DNA of 64,000 nt. Origin: Natranaeroarchaeum aerophilus (lineage in GTDB: Archaea > Halobacteriota > Halobacteria > Halobacteriales > Natronoarchaeaceae). Positions within the stretch are counted from its first letter, which is position 1. Every line of letters begins with the position of its first letter. The DNA is taken from the NCBI RefSeq assembly GCF_023638055.1, contig NZ_JAKRVY010000002.1:310001-374000 (forward strand). The letters are read 5' to 3'. Made by a program: the position numbers and the translations under genes. The notes beneath the pieces are model-generated. The model worked only from the letters and a program-made list of their open reading frames with translations. It did no database searches and was not told the origin of the DNA. Positions 17,539 to 25,044 of the stretch are shown here, piece by piece.

Positions 17539-18126
17539 GTGAGCGCCACCCCGCGTGAGGAGTTCTGGGGGATCTATCGAGAAACCCTGCCGATACTGTT
17601 GATCGCCCTCGGTGGCGGCCTGTTCGCGGGACTGGTACTCGAAGAGATCCTCGAGAGCGTCGAACGGTTTCCCGGACTGCTCGTGATGGTGCCCGTCTTT
17701 CTGGCTACCCGCGGGAACGTCTACGGAGCGCTCGGTGGACGGATCGCCAGCGGTATCCATCAGGGACTGCTCCCGCCGCAGTTCGAGTGGAACGAGCGGC
17801 TGGTCAACGCCGTCGTCGCCTCCTTCGTCAACGGGATCGGTATCTCAATCGTAATCGGCTTCATCTCGTGGGGTGCGCTGAACCTGCTTGGGATGCCCGC
17901 CGCGGCGTGGTACGAACTCGTCGGGATTATGCTGCTCGCAGGGACGGTAACCTCCGTGATTATGATCTTCGGACTGCTCGCGCTGATCTTCCTGGGCTAC
18001 CGGATGGGCTACGACCCGGACAACCTCGTCGGGCCGATCGTCACGACGCTCGGTGACATCTTCGGGATGTTGTTCCTCCTGATCTCGGTCCTCGTAATCG
18101 ACGGGTTGTTCGAGGTGGTCGTCTGA
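17539..18126 (+). CDS. MgtE/SLC41-type cation transporter, half 1 (first pair)
   Basis: A 195-residue membrane protein with about five helices equal to one SLC41/MgtE integral domain. The pore signature is in MVPVFLATRGNVYGALGGR. It lacks the cytoplasmic N and CBS domains of bacterial MgtE. It starts with GTG at 17539 and overlaps the second half gene by one base. Two such halves probably assemble into one divalent-cation (Mg) channel. Regulation may come from the PhoU/TrkA-C protein encoded just downstream on the opposite strand. Confidence 0.88.
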   Translation: MSATPREEFWGIYRETLPILLIALGGGLFAGLVLEEILESVERFPGLLVMVPVFLATRGNVYGALGGRIASGIHQGLLPPQFEWNERLVNAVVASFVNGIGISIVIGFISWGALNLLGMPAAAWYELVGIMLLAGTVTSVIMIFGLLALIFLGYRMGYDPDNLVGPIVTTLGDIFGMLFLLISVLVIDGLFEVVV

Positions 18127-18704
18127 TGGTTACGCCGACCGGCTCGCTCGGATCCTGGGAGACCCGGAGTATCGTGACGAACATGTTCCCGTTGCTGGTG
18201 GTGCTCTGTGTAATCGTGCTCTGGGCAGGGATCACGCTAGAAGCGGCAGAGGAGAACCTGGAGGAGTTTGCCCTGCTCGCAGTGATGGTTCCGACGATGG
18301 TCGATATGGGCGGGAACCTCGGTGCAATCCTTAGCTCCCGGCTGTCGACGCGACTGCACCTCGGGACCACTGAATTAGACCCACGCGATCGGGTGCTGTG
18401 GGCGAATATTCTGGCCGTGATGGCACTCGCCGCGACGATATTCATTGCGCTCGCCCTTGGCGTGTGGCTGATCGGACAGGTGATCGGCGCGGCCCTGGGA
18501 ATCACCGAGCTGCTGACGATATCGCTGGTCAGCGGGATGAGCGTCGCCGTCATCGCCGTTGTATTCAGTCTCGCGGCGACATACGGCTCGTATAAACTGG
18601 GGATCGACCCCGACGATACGACGATCCCGATCGTCACGAACGTCGTCGACGTCTTCGGGATGGTCATCTTCATCGGTGTCTCGGGCGCTGTACTGGGGTT
18701 CTAG
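18126..18704 (+). CDS. MgtE/SLC41-type cation transporter, half 2 (first pair)
   Basis: A 192-residue MgtE integral domain, the complement of the preceding gene. The signature segment is MVPTMVDMGGNLGAILSSRLSTRLHLGT, with the acidic DPDDTTIPIVTN block near the C-terminus. The halves differ in sequence (TRGN in half 1, MGGN in half 2), as expected for the two pseudosymmetric parts of a SLC41 fold. Convergent with the PhoU/TrkA-C gene, whose stop lies 20 bases downstream. Confidence 0.88.
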   Translation: MVTPTGSLGSWETRSIVTNMFPLLVVLCVIVLWAGITLEAAEENLEEFALLAVMVPTMVDMGGNLGAILSSRLSTRLHLGTTELDPRDRVLWANILAVMALAATIFIALALGVWLIGQVIGAALGITELLTISLVSGMSVAVIAVVFSLAATYGSYKLGIDPDDTTIPIVTNVVDVFGMVIFIGVSGAVLGF

Positions 18705-18724
18705 AAGAATGTCTCCCTGCCGTG

Positions 18725-19933
18725 TTACGTCCCGGCGAGCGCCTCGAAGTTCTCCGCGGCAGTTCTGGTTCCCTTTCCGATCAACACGTCGCCCGGCTGC
18801 AGCGTCTCTTCGGTGTCGGCGACGAGCATCCACCCCTCGTCGGGCCGTCTGATCGCGATGACGCTCATCGTCACGTCGGTTGCCGGAACGCCGTCCGTGA
18901 TCGTCGCGCCCGCGAGGTCGCTTCCCGCTTCGACTGTGACCCGGGAGATGACCTCGTCGCTTTCCTGCATCGCCAGCTCGATCACGGGATGAACATCGAT
19001 ATCGCGTCGTACGCCCTCGCTTATTTCCAGTGCGGCGTCACTGATCACTTCCGTGCTGATCCCGAGGCGGATCAGCCCTCGCAGCGAAACCGGGTCCTCG
19101 GCGTCTTTCGCAGCCCGTAACGTCCACGCCTCGAACCGCGATTGCAGGGCGTCGACCTCGACTTCCAGATTGTGGACCTCCTCGGCGAGTTCGGCATTGT
19201 CGAAGAGGATGCTGCCGTAGGCCAGATCCACCGCCAGTTCGCTCAGGTTCTTCATGTGGATGATCGATCGGACGGCGCGTTCCAGATCGTCGACATCCGG
19301 TTCCTCGAACTCCGGCAGGCTATACCGTTCGCCGGTTGCAGTTTCGTAGACGTCGTCGATCGACTGTTCCGGGCCGCGCATGATCGTTACGTCGTTGGCC
19401 TCGATCCGCGTTTTCGGACCGGGATTCGTTATCCACTCATCGCCGCGTCGGATCGCGATGATTCGAACACCGGTCTCGGATTCCAGATCGATCGTCTTCA
19501 ATTTCTTGCCGACGTACTCCGAATCCGCTGCGATCGTGCCGCGGACGAGCGTTTCGACAGCTTCGGGAAGTGCTGCTCGCATCGCTTCGGGAAGCCCCAT
19601 CTCCTCTAGCACAATTTTCGCGATATCGCCGGTCGCATTGCTGATCTTCTCCGCCCCGCTGACGACCCCGAGGACCGGGGCGAGCATCTCCGTGTCCTTC
19701 GGATTGCGCGCGGCCATCATCAGACTCATCCGGGCGCGCATCTCCAGCACGTCCATTTTTTCTTCGAGTTTCAGCACCTCTGCGGCGATATCCTCGCTCT
19801 GGTGCAGCACGGCCGAGTACGACAGATCGATCAGCAGCTCCGACGTGTCTTTCATCTCGACGAGCACGTCCTTGACGCTCACTGGCTCGTACTTGATCGG
19901 CTGCGAGGATGCCGCACCCTCGTTCGGTCTCAT
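18725..19933 (-). CDS. Tandem PhoU-TrkA_C regulatory protein
   Basis: A 402-residue cytosolic protein built from two repeats of a PhoU-like helical bundle plus a TrkA_C (RCK_C) ligand-binding domain. Bundle 1 is about residues 20-115 (ELLIDLSYSAVLHQSEDIA), RCK_C 1 about 130-205 (VRIIAIRRGDEWI), bundle 2 about 225-310 (ELAVDLAYGSILFDNAELA) and RCK_C 2 about 320-400 (MSVIAIRRPDEGW). RCK_C domains bind nucleotides or ions and gate transporters. Lying between two MgtE half-gene pairs, it is the likely cytosolic regulator that replaces the missing MgtE N/CBS domains (inference from context). Confidence 0.85.
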   Translation of the reverse strand: MRPNEGAASSQPIKYEPVSVKDVLVEMKDTSELLIDLSYSAVLHQSEDIAAEVLKLEEKMDVLEMRARMSLMMAARNPKDTEMLAPVLGVVSGAEKISNATGDIAKIVLEEMGLPEAMRAALPEAVETLVRGTIAADSEYVGKKLKTIDLESETGVRIIAIRRGDEWITNPGPKTRIEANDVTIMRGPEQSIDDVYETATGERYSLPEFEEPDVDDLERAVRSIIHMKNLSELAVDLAYGSILFDNAELAEEVHNLEVEVDALQSRFEAWTLRAAKDAEDPVSLRGLIRLGISTEVISDAALEISEGVRRDIDVHPVIELAMQESDEVISRVTVEAGSDLAGATITDGVPATDVTMSVIAIRRPDEGWMLVADTEETLQPGDVLIGKGTRTAAENFEALAGT

Positions 19934-20031
19934 ACATGGCGCTATTCGGCCAGCCGGTAAAGTGTTTGTTACCTTTCGGACCCTTCTACAGCGATACAGG
20001 TTTAAGACGGTCGGAGCTACTTGTGGAAACG

Positions 20032-20604
20032 ATGTCGGCTCACGAAACAGCGGCGGACGTCTATCGGCAATCCCTCCCTGTGATCCTCATCAGTCTGGTC
20101 GCCGGACTCTTTGCAGGAACGATTCTTGGGACCGATACTATGCGAAACGGGATCGAGAGCGTCCCCGGACTGTTATTATTGCTCCCGGCGTTTCTGGCCA
20201 CGCGCGGCGGTGTCTACGGCTCGCTCGGTGCGCGCCTGTCCAGCGGGCTGCATCAGGGACTCATCGAGCCGTACTTCAGCCGCGATAAACGCATCACGAA
20301 CGCCATCGTCGCCTCCTTCATCAACGGGATGGTCGTTTCGGTGTTTATCGCAATCGTAGCATTCGTCGTCTTGATCGGTCTCGGACGCTCCGGTAGCCTC
20401 CTCGAACTGGTTGGGATCATGGTGATCGCTGGCTTTCTCAGTGCTGTTATGATGCTTCTCGTGCTCCTGTCAGTGATCTTTATCGGCTACCGGCGCGGTC
20501 TCGACCCTGACAACGTGATCGGGCCGGTGGTCACGACGGTCGGCGACGTGTTCGGCGTTGCCTTTCTGCTCGTCGGCGTCTATCTCGTGGGGCTGGTACT
20601 GTGA
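20032..20604 (+). CDS. MgtE/SLC41-type cation transporter, half 1 (second pair)
   Basis: A 190-residue integral domain closely parallel to the protein at 17539: LLLLLPAFLATRGGVYGSLGARLSSGLHQGL aligns with its pore signature, and GLDPDNVIGPVVTTVGD with its C-terminal block. A TATA-like GGTTTAAGAC lies about 29 bases before the ATG at 20032, so it is transcribed divergently from the PhoU/TrkA-C gene. It overlaps the next half gene by four bases. Four half genes around one regulator suggest duplication of an ancestral pair. Confidence 0.87.
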   Translation: MSAHETAADVYRQSLPVILISLVAGLFAGTILGTDTMRNGIESVPGLLLLLPAFLATRGGVYGSLGARLSSGLHQGLIEPYFSRDKRITNAIVASFINGMVVSVFIAIVAFVVLIGLGRSGSLLELVGIMVIAGFLSAVMMLLVLLSVIFIGYRRGLDPDNVIGPVVTTVGDVFGVAFLLVGVYLVGLVL

Positions 20605-21209
20605 GCTCCCCGGAGGAGGAGTTCTTTGAGACGGAGTACTACGAGGAGGTGATCCTCGAACAGTGGACGGTACGGGGAATCGTGACGACGATGGTGCCGC
20701 TGCTGGCGATCCTGTCGATCCTTCAGATGGTTTCGGGAACCGTGCTGGAGACGTTCGAGGACCAGTTGCTCGCGAACCCCTCGCTATTGATCCTCGTCCC
20801 GGTCATGATCGGAACGGCAGGAAACCTCGGTTCGATCATGTGTTCGCGGCTCTCTACCCAGCTTCATCTGGGGACGCTGGAGTTCACGCCCGAGAACCGC
20901 GCGATCCGCTCGAATGCCGGGGCTGTGATAGGGCTCGCCGCGACGGTGTTCGTCCTGCTCGGTCTGGGTGCCTGGAGTATTGGCCGCGCCCTCGGGGGAA
21001 CGCTCGCGCTCTGGGAAGTGATGCTCATTTCGGTAATCAGCGGAATGCTTCTTGCGGTTTTCGTCGTTGTCGTCAGTCTCGGGGCGGTCTGGGCGTCGTT
21101 TCGACTCGGCCACGACCCCGACGACACGACGATTCCAGTCGTCACGAACGTCTGTGACATCACCGGCGTGCTCATTCTGTTCGGGGTCGTCGCAGTCGTC
21201 CTCTATTAG
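20601..21209 (+). CDS. MgtE/SLC41-type cation transporter, half 2 (second pair)
   Basis: A 202-residue integral domain starting with GTG inside the stop of the preceding gene (GTGA overlap). It carries an acidic N-terminal lead (SSPEEEFFETEYYEE), then VPVMIGTAGNLGSIMCSRLSTQLHLGT and HDPDDTTIPVVTN, matching the second-half protein at 18126. Together with the gene before it, it should form a second complete Mg/divalent cation carrier. The TnpB element inserted 37 bases downstream on the opposite strand has not damaged it. Confidence 0.87.
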   Translation: MSSPEEEFFETEYYEEVILEQWTVRGIVTTMVPLLAILSILQMVSGTVLETFEDQLLANPSLLILVPVMIGTAGNLGSIMCSRLSTQLHLGTLEFTPENRAIRSNAGAVIGLAATVFVLLGLGAWSIGRALGGTLALWEVMLISVISGMLLAVFVVVVSLGAVWASFRLGHDPDDTTIPVVTNVCDITGVLILFGVVAVVLY

Positions 21210-21253
21210 ACTGTGGGTGTGTATGCGTCGTCCGTTTCCACCATTGACATCCT

Positions 21254-21273
21254 CCTCCGCCTGAAGGCGGAGG
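21254..21273. repeat. 3'-terminal hairpin of the TnpB element
   Basis: CCTCCGCC-TGAA-GGCGGAGG, a perfect 8-bp stem with a 4-base loop, followed inward by AATCCC...GGGAT. In IS605-family elements the 3' hairpin region is both the transposon end and the guide-RNA (omega RNA) scaffold. Confidence 0.75.
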
Positions 21274-21291
21274 AATCCCGATGTTGGGATA

Positions 21292-22605
21292 TTAGGGTTT
21301 GCAGTCTACCACCTCTGACCGAGGTTGGAATCCTCGGGAGAGGTCATGAAGGTAGACTCCGGGCTGTGCCAACCAGCCGGTACTCCTATCTCCACCCAAA
21401 TCGAGTGTAGACTCAGAGTTACTTTCATTGATGTCGAGACGGATGTTCTCCGCCCCATTCACGTCAGCGTTGAACGCTGCATCACATTCCTCACACACGT
21501 ACAAGCCACGCTCAACACGCTGACTATCGTCCTCTCTCCCGCAGACGCAACACGTCTTGCTCGTGTGGTGCTCGGACACTTCCACGACTTCGATTCCCTC
21601 AACCTTCGCCTTGTATTCGAGAATCGAGGTGAAGCGGTCGAACGCCCATCCGTGTAGGTCGAGATTACCGTGCTTGCCCCAGTTCTTCGAGTCGCCGTTC
21701 TCGTCATCGCGGACGCCCTCCAAGTCTCCGACGTTGATCCGGCCAACACCCTTCTCGATACATCGTTGGACGATGTGTTTCGCTACAGAGTGGAAGAAGT
21801 GTGTGCGCCGTTCCGACCACTTGTGGTGCAGTCGAGTGGCCCTGTCACCACTTGAGTCATCGCACTGAGCGATTTCTTTCGGGAAGTAGTACCCGTCCTG
21901 TTTCAGGCGATTGCCGGGGTACAGGTCAGCGTCTTTGGTGCTGTAGGCGACGGCGGCGAAGTTACTGATACCAAGGTCGACACCCGCTGTTTCGTTACCG
22001 GGAGCGTTGGGGGTCTCAATCTCGTCTTTGCAGACGAGGTGTAGTTCCCACCGTTTCTTCTGCTGGTCGTAGACGGCTCTGACTTGTTGCAGGTTCTCAA
22101 CCGTGACTCCGGGGCGCGTCTCGTATTCGACAAGGATGTATTCCCACGCTTTCGGGTGTTCCTTGTGATTCGCGCCTTTTGAAAGGCGAACACGGTTGTT
22201 TTTGCTGTCGTGACGAATACCGTTTTGCTTCCACGTCACCGTCGAACGCGGGTGTTCTTCGTGGACACGGCGGCCCTGTTGGTCGTAGTAGTTTTCTTTG
22301 CGGTAGCCGGGCGGGTTGTCCCGTTCGTCGTCCGAGGAGTACCACGAGTTGAAGGCTTCAGCGAGTTCCTCCAGAACCCGCTGACTGGACTGACTGTGTA
22401 GCCCTTTGTATTTTGGATGGGTCTTCAACTCGTCTTTCAACTCCTCGTGATCGGGGATCTCGCCCGTCTCCTCCCAGACTTCACGGGAGTGGTAGTTAGC
22501 GACGTTCCAGAGTTTGCTGGCACTCCACCCGTGACGGTCGAGCTGTTCCGCCACCTGTGAGTGGTTGCGGATTTTCGCTCGATGGGTGCGGTGGACTTTC
22601 AGCAT
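21292..22605 (-). CDS. tnpB: RNA-guided nuclease TnpB (IS1341-type)
   Basis: A 437-residue TnpB. The split RuvC active site is complete: D210 in AGVDLGIS, E296 in VGDLEGV and D381 in FNADVNGAENI. A four-cysteine zinc finger (TCCVCG near 352-355 and CEEC near 371-374) lies between the last two. The N-terminus MLKVHRTHR at 22605 is typical of the family; an ATG seven codons upstream is the alternative. TnpB cuts DNA next to a target-adjacent motif using RNA from the element's 3' end. No frameshift is visible, so it may be active. Confidence 0.93.
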   Translation of the reverse strand: MLKVHRTHRAKIRNHSQVAEQLDRHGWSASKLWNVANYHSREVWEETGEIPDHEELKDELKTHPKYKGLHSQSSQRVLEELAEAFNSWYSSDDERDNPPGYRKENYYDQQGRRVHEEHPRSTVTWKQNGIRHDSKNNRVRLSKGANHKEHPKAWEYILVEYETRPGVTVENLQQVRAVYDQQKKRWELHLVCKDEIETPNAPGNETAGVDLGISNFAAVAYSTKDADLYPGNRLKQDGYYFPKEIAQCDDSSGDRATRLHHKWSERRTHFFHSVAKHIVQRCIEKGVGRINVGDLEGVRDDENGDSKNWGKHGNLDLHGWAFDRFTSILEYKAKVEGIEVVEVSEHHTSKTCCVCGREDDSQRVERGLYVCEECDAAFNADVNGAENIRLDINESNSESTLDLGGDRSTGWLAQPGVYLHDLSRGFQPRSEVVDCKP

Positions 22606-22723
22606 TCCGAACGCCTGTATAATCACTTATACTTGCTTTAGTTGTAAAGGTTGGTGTTTGGTTGCGGTGGAATATCCGGCCTTGCTATCGGTAGTCGTTT
22701 GTAAAAATGATTTTCGGATTCAT

Positions 22724-22743
22724 CCCGCGCCTAAAGGCGCGGG
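22724..22743. repeat. Transposon-end-like hairpin upstream of tnpB
   Basis: CCCGCGCC-TAAA-GGCGCGGG has the same 8-4-8 geometry as the other two. Read on the minus strand, the codons before it spell QGEYPRL then a stop, resembling the QGESPRL tail at 7964-8200. It is therefore more likely the 3' end of another TnpB copy than the 5' end of this one. Confidence 0.65.
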
Positions 22744-22758
22744 TATTCTCCTTGCTCT

Positions 22759-23223
22759 TTATAACTCGAACAGTACCGCCCACCCTAGCAGCCTTGCCGT
22801 CCGTTCGCGCCAGACGGATTCCCAGTTGTCGTGACGGCGTCGCTCCCACGAGGGCACGGTTTCTCTGACCCGCTCGAAGATCCGGTCGACCCCCTGCGGT
22901 TCGTCGGCGTCTTCGACAGCCGAGAGTACATCGTCGGCCCCAACAACACGGTCGCGAAACCGCGCTCCGAGTTCGGCAGTCTCGACGTCCTCGCGCGTTC
23001 TGTGGTAGCCCCGGTCACCCGCCTCGACGAGCGAGAGCGCGCGCAAAAAGACGAGCCACGTCTCCCCCTGCTGACGGTTATCGAGGGCCAGATTCCGGGC
23101 CACTCGGGCACAACAGTCGTCGCTATCGCCTGGAACGAGTGGCACTGCCTGCCGGGCCTCGTGAAGCCGGTCGAGCGAGTCCGGCGCTGGTGGAACCGGC
23201 TTGAATCGAGCGTCCCCGCTCAC
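22759..23223 (-). CDS. Conserved-looking hypothetical protein, helical
   Basis: A 154-residue, probably all-helical soluble protein, with DSLDRLHEARQAVPLVPGDSDDC near the start and NWESVWRERTARLLGWAVLFEL at the end. I do not recognise a domain. It is encoded two bases downstream of mch on the same strand, so it is probably co-transcribed with the cyclohydrolase. Its 3' end lies beside the hairpin at 22724, so a transposon end has landed within about 15 bases of its stop. Codon use and composition match its neighbours. Confidence 0.7.
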   Translation of the reverse strand: MSGDARFKPVPPAPDSLDRLHEARQAVPLVPGDSDDCCARVARNLALDNRQQGETWLVFLRALSLVEAGDRGYHRTREDVETAELGARFRDRVVGADDVLSAVEDADEPQGVDRIFERVRETVPSWERRRHDNWESVWRERTARLLGWAVLFEL

Positions 23224-23225
23224 GG

Positions 23226-24158
23226 TTACAGGCCGAAACTCTCGACGAGCAGTTCCTCGTTGGTCTCGCCGTAGACCGTCGTCGGACCGCCGATCACGTC
23301 GACGGTCACCTGCGCGGGCGCGAAGACGCCATCGTCGACCTCGTAGAAGTCCCAGTCGGCCTCATCAAAGATCTCGGCGAAGGGCCGGCCGTACTCGTCG
23401 TTCGCGGTCGAGGCGACCTCGTCGAAGCGGTCGAACTCCTCGCGAACCGTGAGATGGACCTGTCCGCCGTAGGCCAGGGCGTCGTTGGTGCGGGCCATGG
23501 CGGTCTGTTCGTCCCCGGCAATCGGTGCGATCGGCGCGCTTGCGGTGGCCGAGACGAGATCGAGCGGGTCGTAGCCCAGCTCCGAGAGCCGGAAGGCGGC
23601 GAGCTCGGCGGCCCTGGCGGCCATCGTTACACTGCCCGCAATGCTGGCGCTCGGGAAGACGGGCAGGAAGACGCCGCTTGGCTCTACGTCGGCCATGTCG
23701 GCGACCTGTTCGGCGACGCTCTCGTCGGGCAACTGGTCGCTCTCGATTGCCAGCACGGTGAGATCGAAGGCGTCGTGATACCCGGTACGCGCGAACTCGC
23801 TTTCCTCGCCGACGAGGGCGCGGGCCGGGCCGCTGCCCAGCCCCTCGAAGCTCTCGGTGGTGACCTCCCAGCCCGCCTTCTGTGCGCACAGCAGTGCGAG
23901 TGCGGGATGATCGGTCGACAGCTCGACGTGCGGGATCGGCGCGTTGCCGACATCGTCCATCCGGGTCTGGACGGTCGCCAGCCCGGCGGTCTGGATCTCC
24001 GCGAGCAAGAGACCGGACTCGATGCCGCCGTCGAACTCGACGCCGAAATCGATGACTGTGGCCTCGTTGTCCAGTTCGAAGGCTCCGATATCGAGTTCCT
24101 CGGCGAAGTCGAGGGCCTCGTCGACCAGCTCGATCGCCATGCGATTGAGACTCTCCAT
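23226..24158 (-). CDS. mch: Methenyltetrahydromethanopterin cyclohydrolase
   Basis: A 310-residue protein matching archaeal Mch along its length: MESLNRMAIELVDEA at the N-terminus, STDHPALALLCAQKAGW, LGSGPARAL, FPSASIAGSVTMAARAAEL and the end VYGETNEELLVESFGL. Mch interconverts formyl- and methenyl-pterin one-carbon units. Haloarchaea are not methanogens but keep the gene for folate-type C1 metabolism. I chose the ATG at 24158, which gives the usual length; the upstream frame shows no similarity. It is followed by the helical hypothetical gene after two bases. Confidence 0.95.
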   Translation of the reverse strand: MESLNRMAIELVDEALDFAEELDIGAFELDNEATVIDFGVEFDGGIESGLLLAEIQTAGLATVQTRMDDVGNAPIPHVELSTDHPALALLCAQKAGWEVTTESFEGLGSGPARALVGEESEFARTGYHDAFDLTVLAIESDQLPDESVAEQVADMADVEPSGVFLPVFPSASIAGSVTMAARAAELAAFRLSELGYDPLDLVSATASAPIAPIAGDEQTAMARTNDALAYGGQVHLTVREEFDRFDEVASTANDEYGRPFAEIFDEADWDFYEVDDGVFAPAQVTVDVIGGPTTVYGETNEELLVESFGL

Positions 24159-24204
24159 GCTGGTTCGTTGTTCGGCCTCGGTTTTACCTGTTGGTATACG
24201 ACGC

Positions 24205-24312
24205 TCACTCGAGTTCGAGTGCGCGTCCACAGTCGGGACAGTTCTCCGCGACCACGCTGACCTGGAGCGCACAATCGGGACAGAACTCGCGGTAGCAGGC
24301 TCGGTCGCTCAT
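24205..24312 (-). CDS. Zinc-finger microprotein with two CPDC motifs (35 residues)
   Basis: A complete short gene: MSDRACYREFCPDCALQVSV followed by VAENCPDCGRALELE and TGA. The two C-P-D-C knuckles, 11 residues apart, form a rubredoxin-like zinc site. Haloarchaeal genomes encode many such CPxCG-type microproteins, usually of unknown or regulatory function. It lies between the HMA-domain protein and mch on the same strand. The start and stop are unambiguous. Confidence 0.75.
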   Translation of the reverse strand: MSDRACYREFCPDCALQVSVVAENCPDCGRALELE

Positions 24313-24360
24313 GACTGCTCCTACGCGAGACCTGCCGAAAAAAGTGGCCGGACTGGCGAG

Positions 24361-24567
24361 TTAGCTGACGACCTCGTAGCCCGCCGCCTCGATCGCCGCC
24401 GTCAGGTCTCCTTCGGGGACATCCCCGGCGAGCGAGACGGTGACCCGGTTCCCCTCGTGATCCGCATCGACCCCGTCGACACCGTCGAGTTCCGTGAGCG
24501 CGTCCACAACGTTCTGCTCGCAACCACCACAGGACATTCCTTCGACGTCGAACTCTTGTTGTGTCAT
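24361..24567 (-). CDS. Heavy-metal-associated (HMA/CopZ-like) protein
   Basis: A 68-residue ferredoxin-fold HMA domain with the metal-binding GMSCGGC motif (C13 and C16) and the expected end AAIEAAGYEVVS. Such proteins carry Cu(I) or similar soft metals to ATPases or regulators. No copper ATPase gene lies nearby, so its partner is elsewhere. The start at 24567 gives MTQQEFDVEGMSCGGC, the usual short lead before the motif; a start eight codons earlier is possible. Confidence 0.92.
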   Translation of the reverse strand: MTQQEFDVEGMSCGGCEQNVVDALTELDGVDGVDADHEGNRVTVSLAGDVPEGDLTAAIEAAGYEVVS

Positions 24568-24609
24568 GGACCGACGTATGGCCTCCGGCATGGAATCCCT
24601 TTCGGACCC

Positions 24610-24921
24610 TTACTGGTCGCTGCGGGCGTCCCGGCCGAGATGCTCCTCGACGGATTCGACCTTGTCCGCGGCGGTCGTCTCCGCGGTCCGTTTGTGGTCG
24701 ATCTTCAATACGGTACTTACCCGGTCGCCGTCGACGGCTTCGTGGGCGGCCTGTGCGGCGGCAAACAGTTCGCCGATCTCCTCGGTCTCGATCACGGTGC
24801 CCATCGGGTTGGTCTCGTACTCGACGTCGAACGCCTCCAGGGCGTCGACCGCTTTCGCGACTTCGCTTGCCATACTGTCTTCGATCACCGGTGCGACCGA
24901 CAGGTAGCCAACGACTGTCAT
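24610..24921 (-). CDS. MTH1187 family thiamine-binding protein
   Basis: A 103-residue protein of the MTH1187/YkoF-like ferredoxin-fold family. It begins MTVVGYLSVAPV, has YETNPMGTVIE in the middle and STVLKIDHKR in the last strand, the standard order. Members bind thiamine or its precursors and form tetramers. The start at 24921 matches the family; the frame continues upstream without similarity. It ends 42 bases before the HMA gene on the same strand. Confidence 0.9.
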   Translation of the reverse strand: MTVVGYLSVAPVIEDSMASEVAKAVDALEAFDVEYETNPMGTVIETEEIGELFAAAQAAHEAVDGDRVSTVLKIDHKRTAETTAADKVESVEEHLGRDARSDQ

Positions 24922-25044
24922 ACCCGATAGTGGGGCGGCAGTTGCGTAAAACCATCGTGACCGGATCCGCAGGCCCTGATCGATTCTCGAAAACGTGCCA
25001 GCAGAACCGAATATTTGTGCCCATCGGGCACATAGCACACATCA

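Larger units (their letters stand above)
21247..22745 (-). mobile_element. IS1341-type (IS200/IS605 family) TnpB-only element
   Basis: A tnpB gene flanked by 8-4-8 hairpins at both sides, without a tnpA transposase gene. The 3' end carries two hairpins: an imperfect ATCCC/GGGAT pair straight after the stop codon and the terminal one at 21254-21273. The boundaries are approximate, because the 5' hairpin at 22724-22743 may instead be the end of a lost neighbouring copy. Movement would need a TnpA in trans. Confidence 0.7.
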
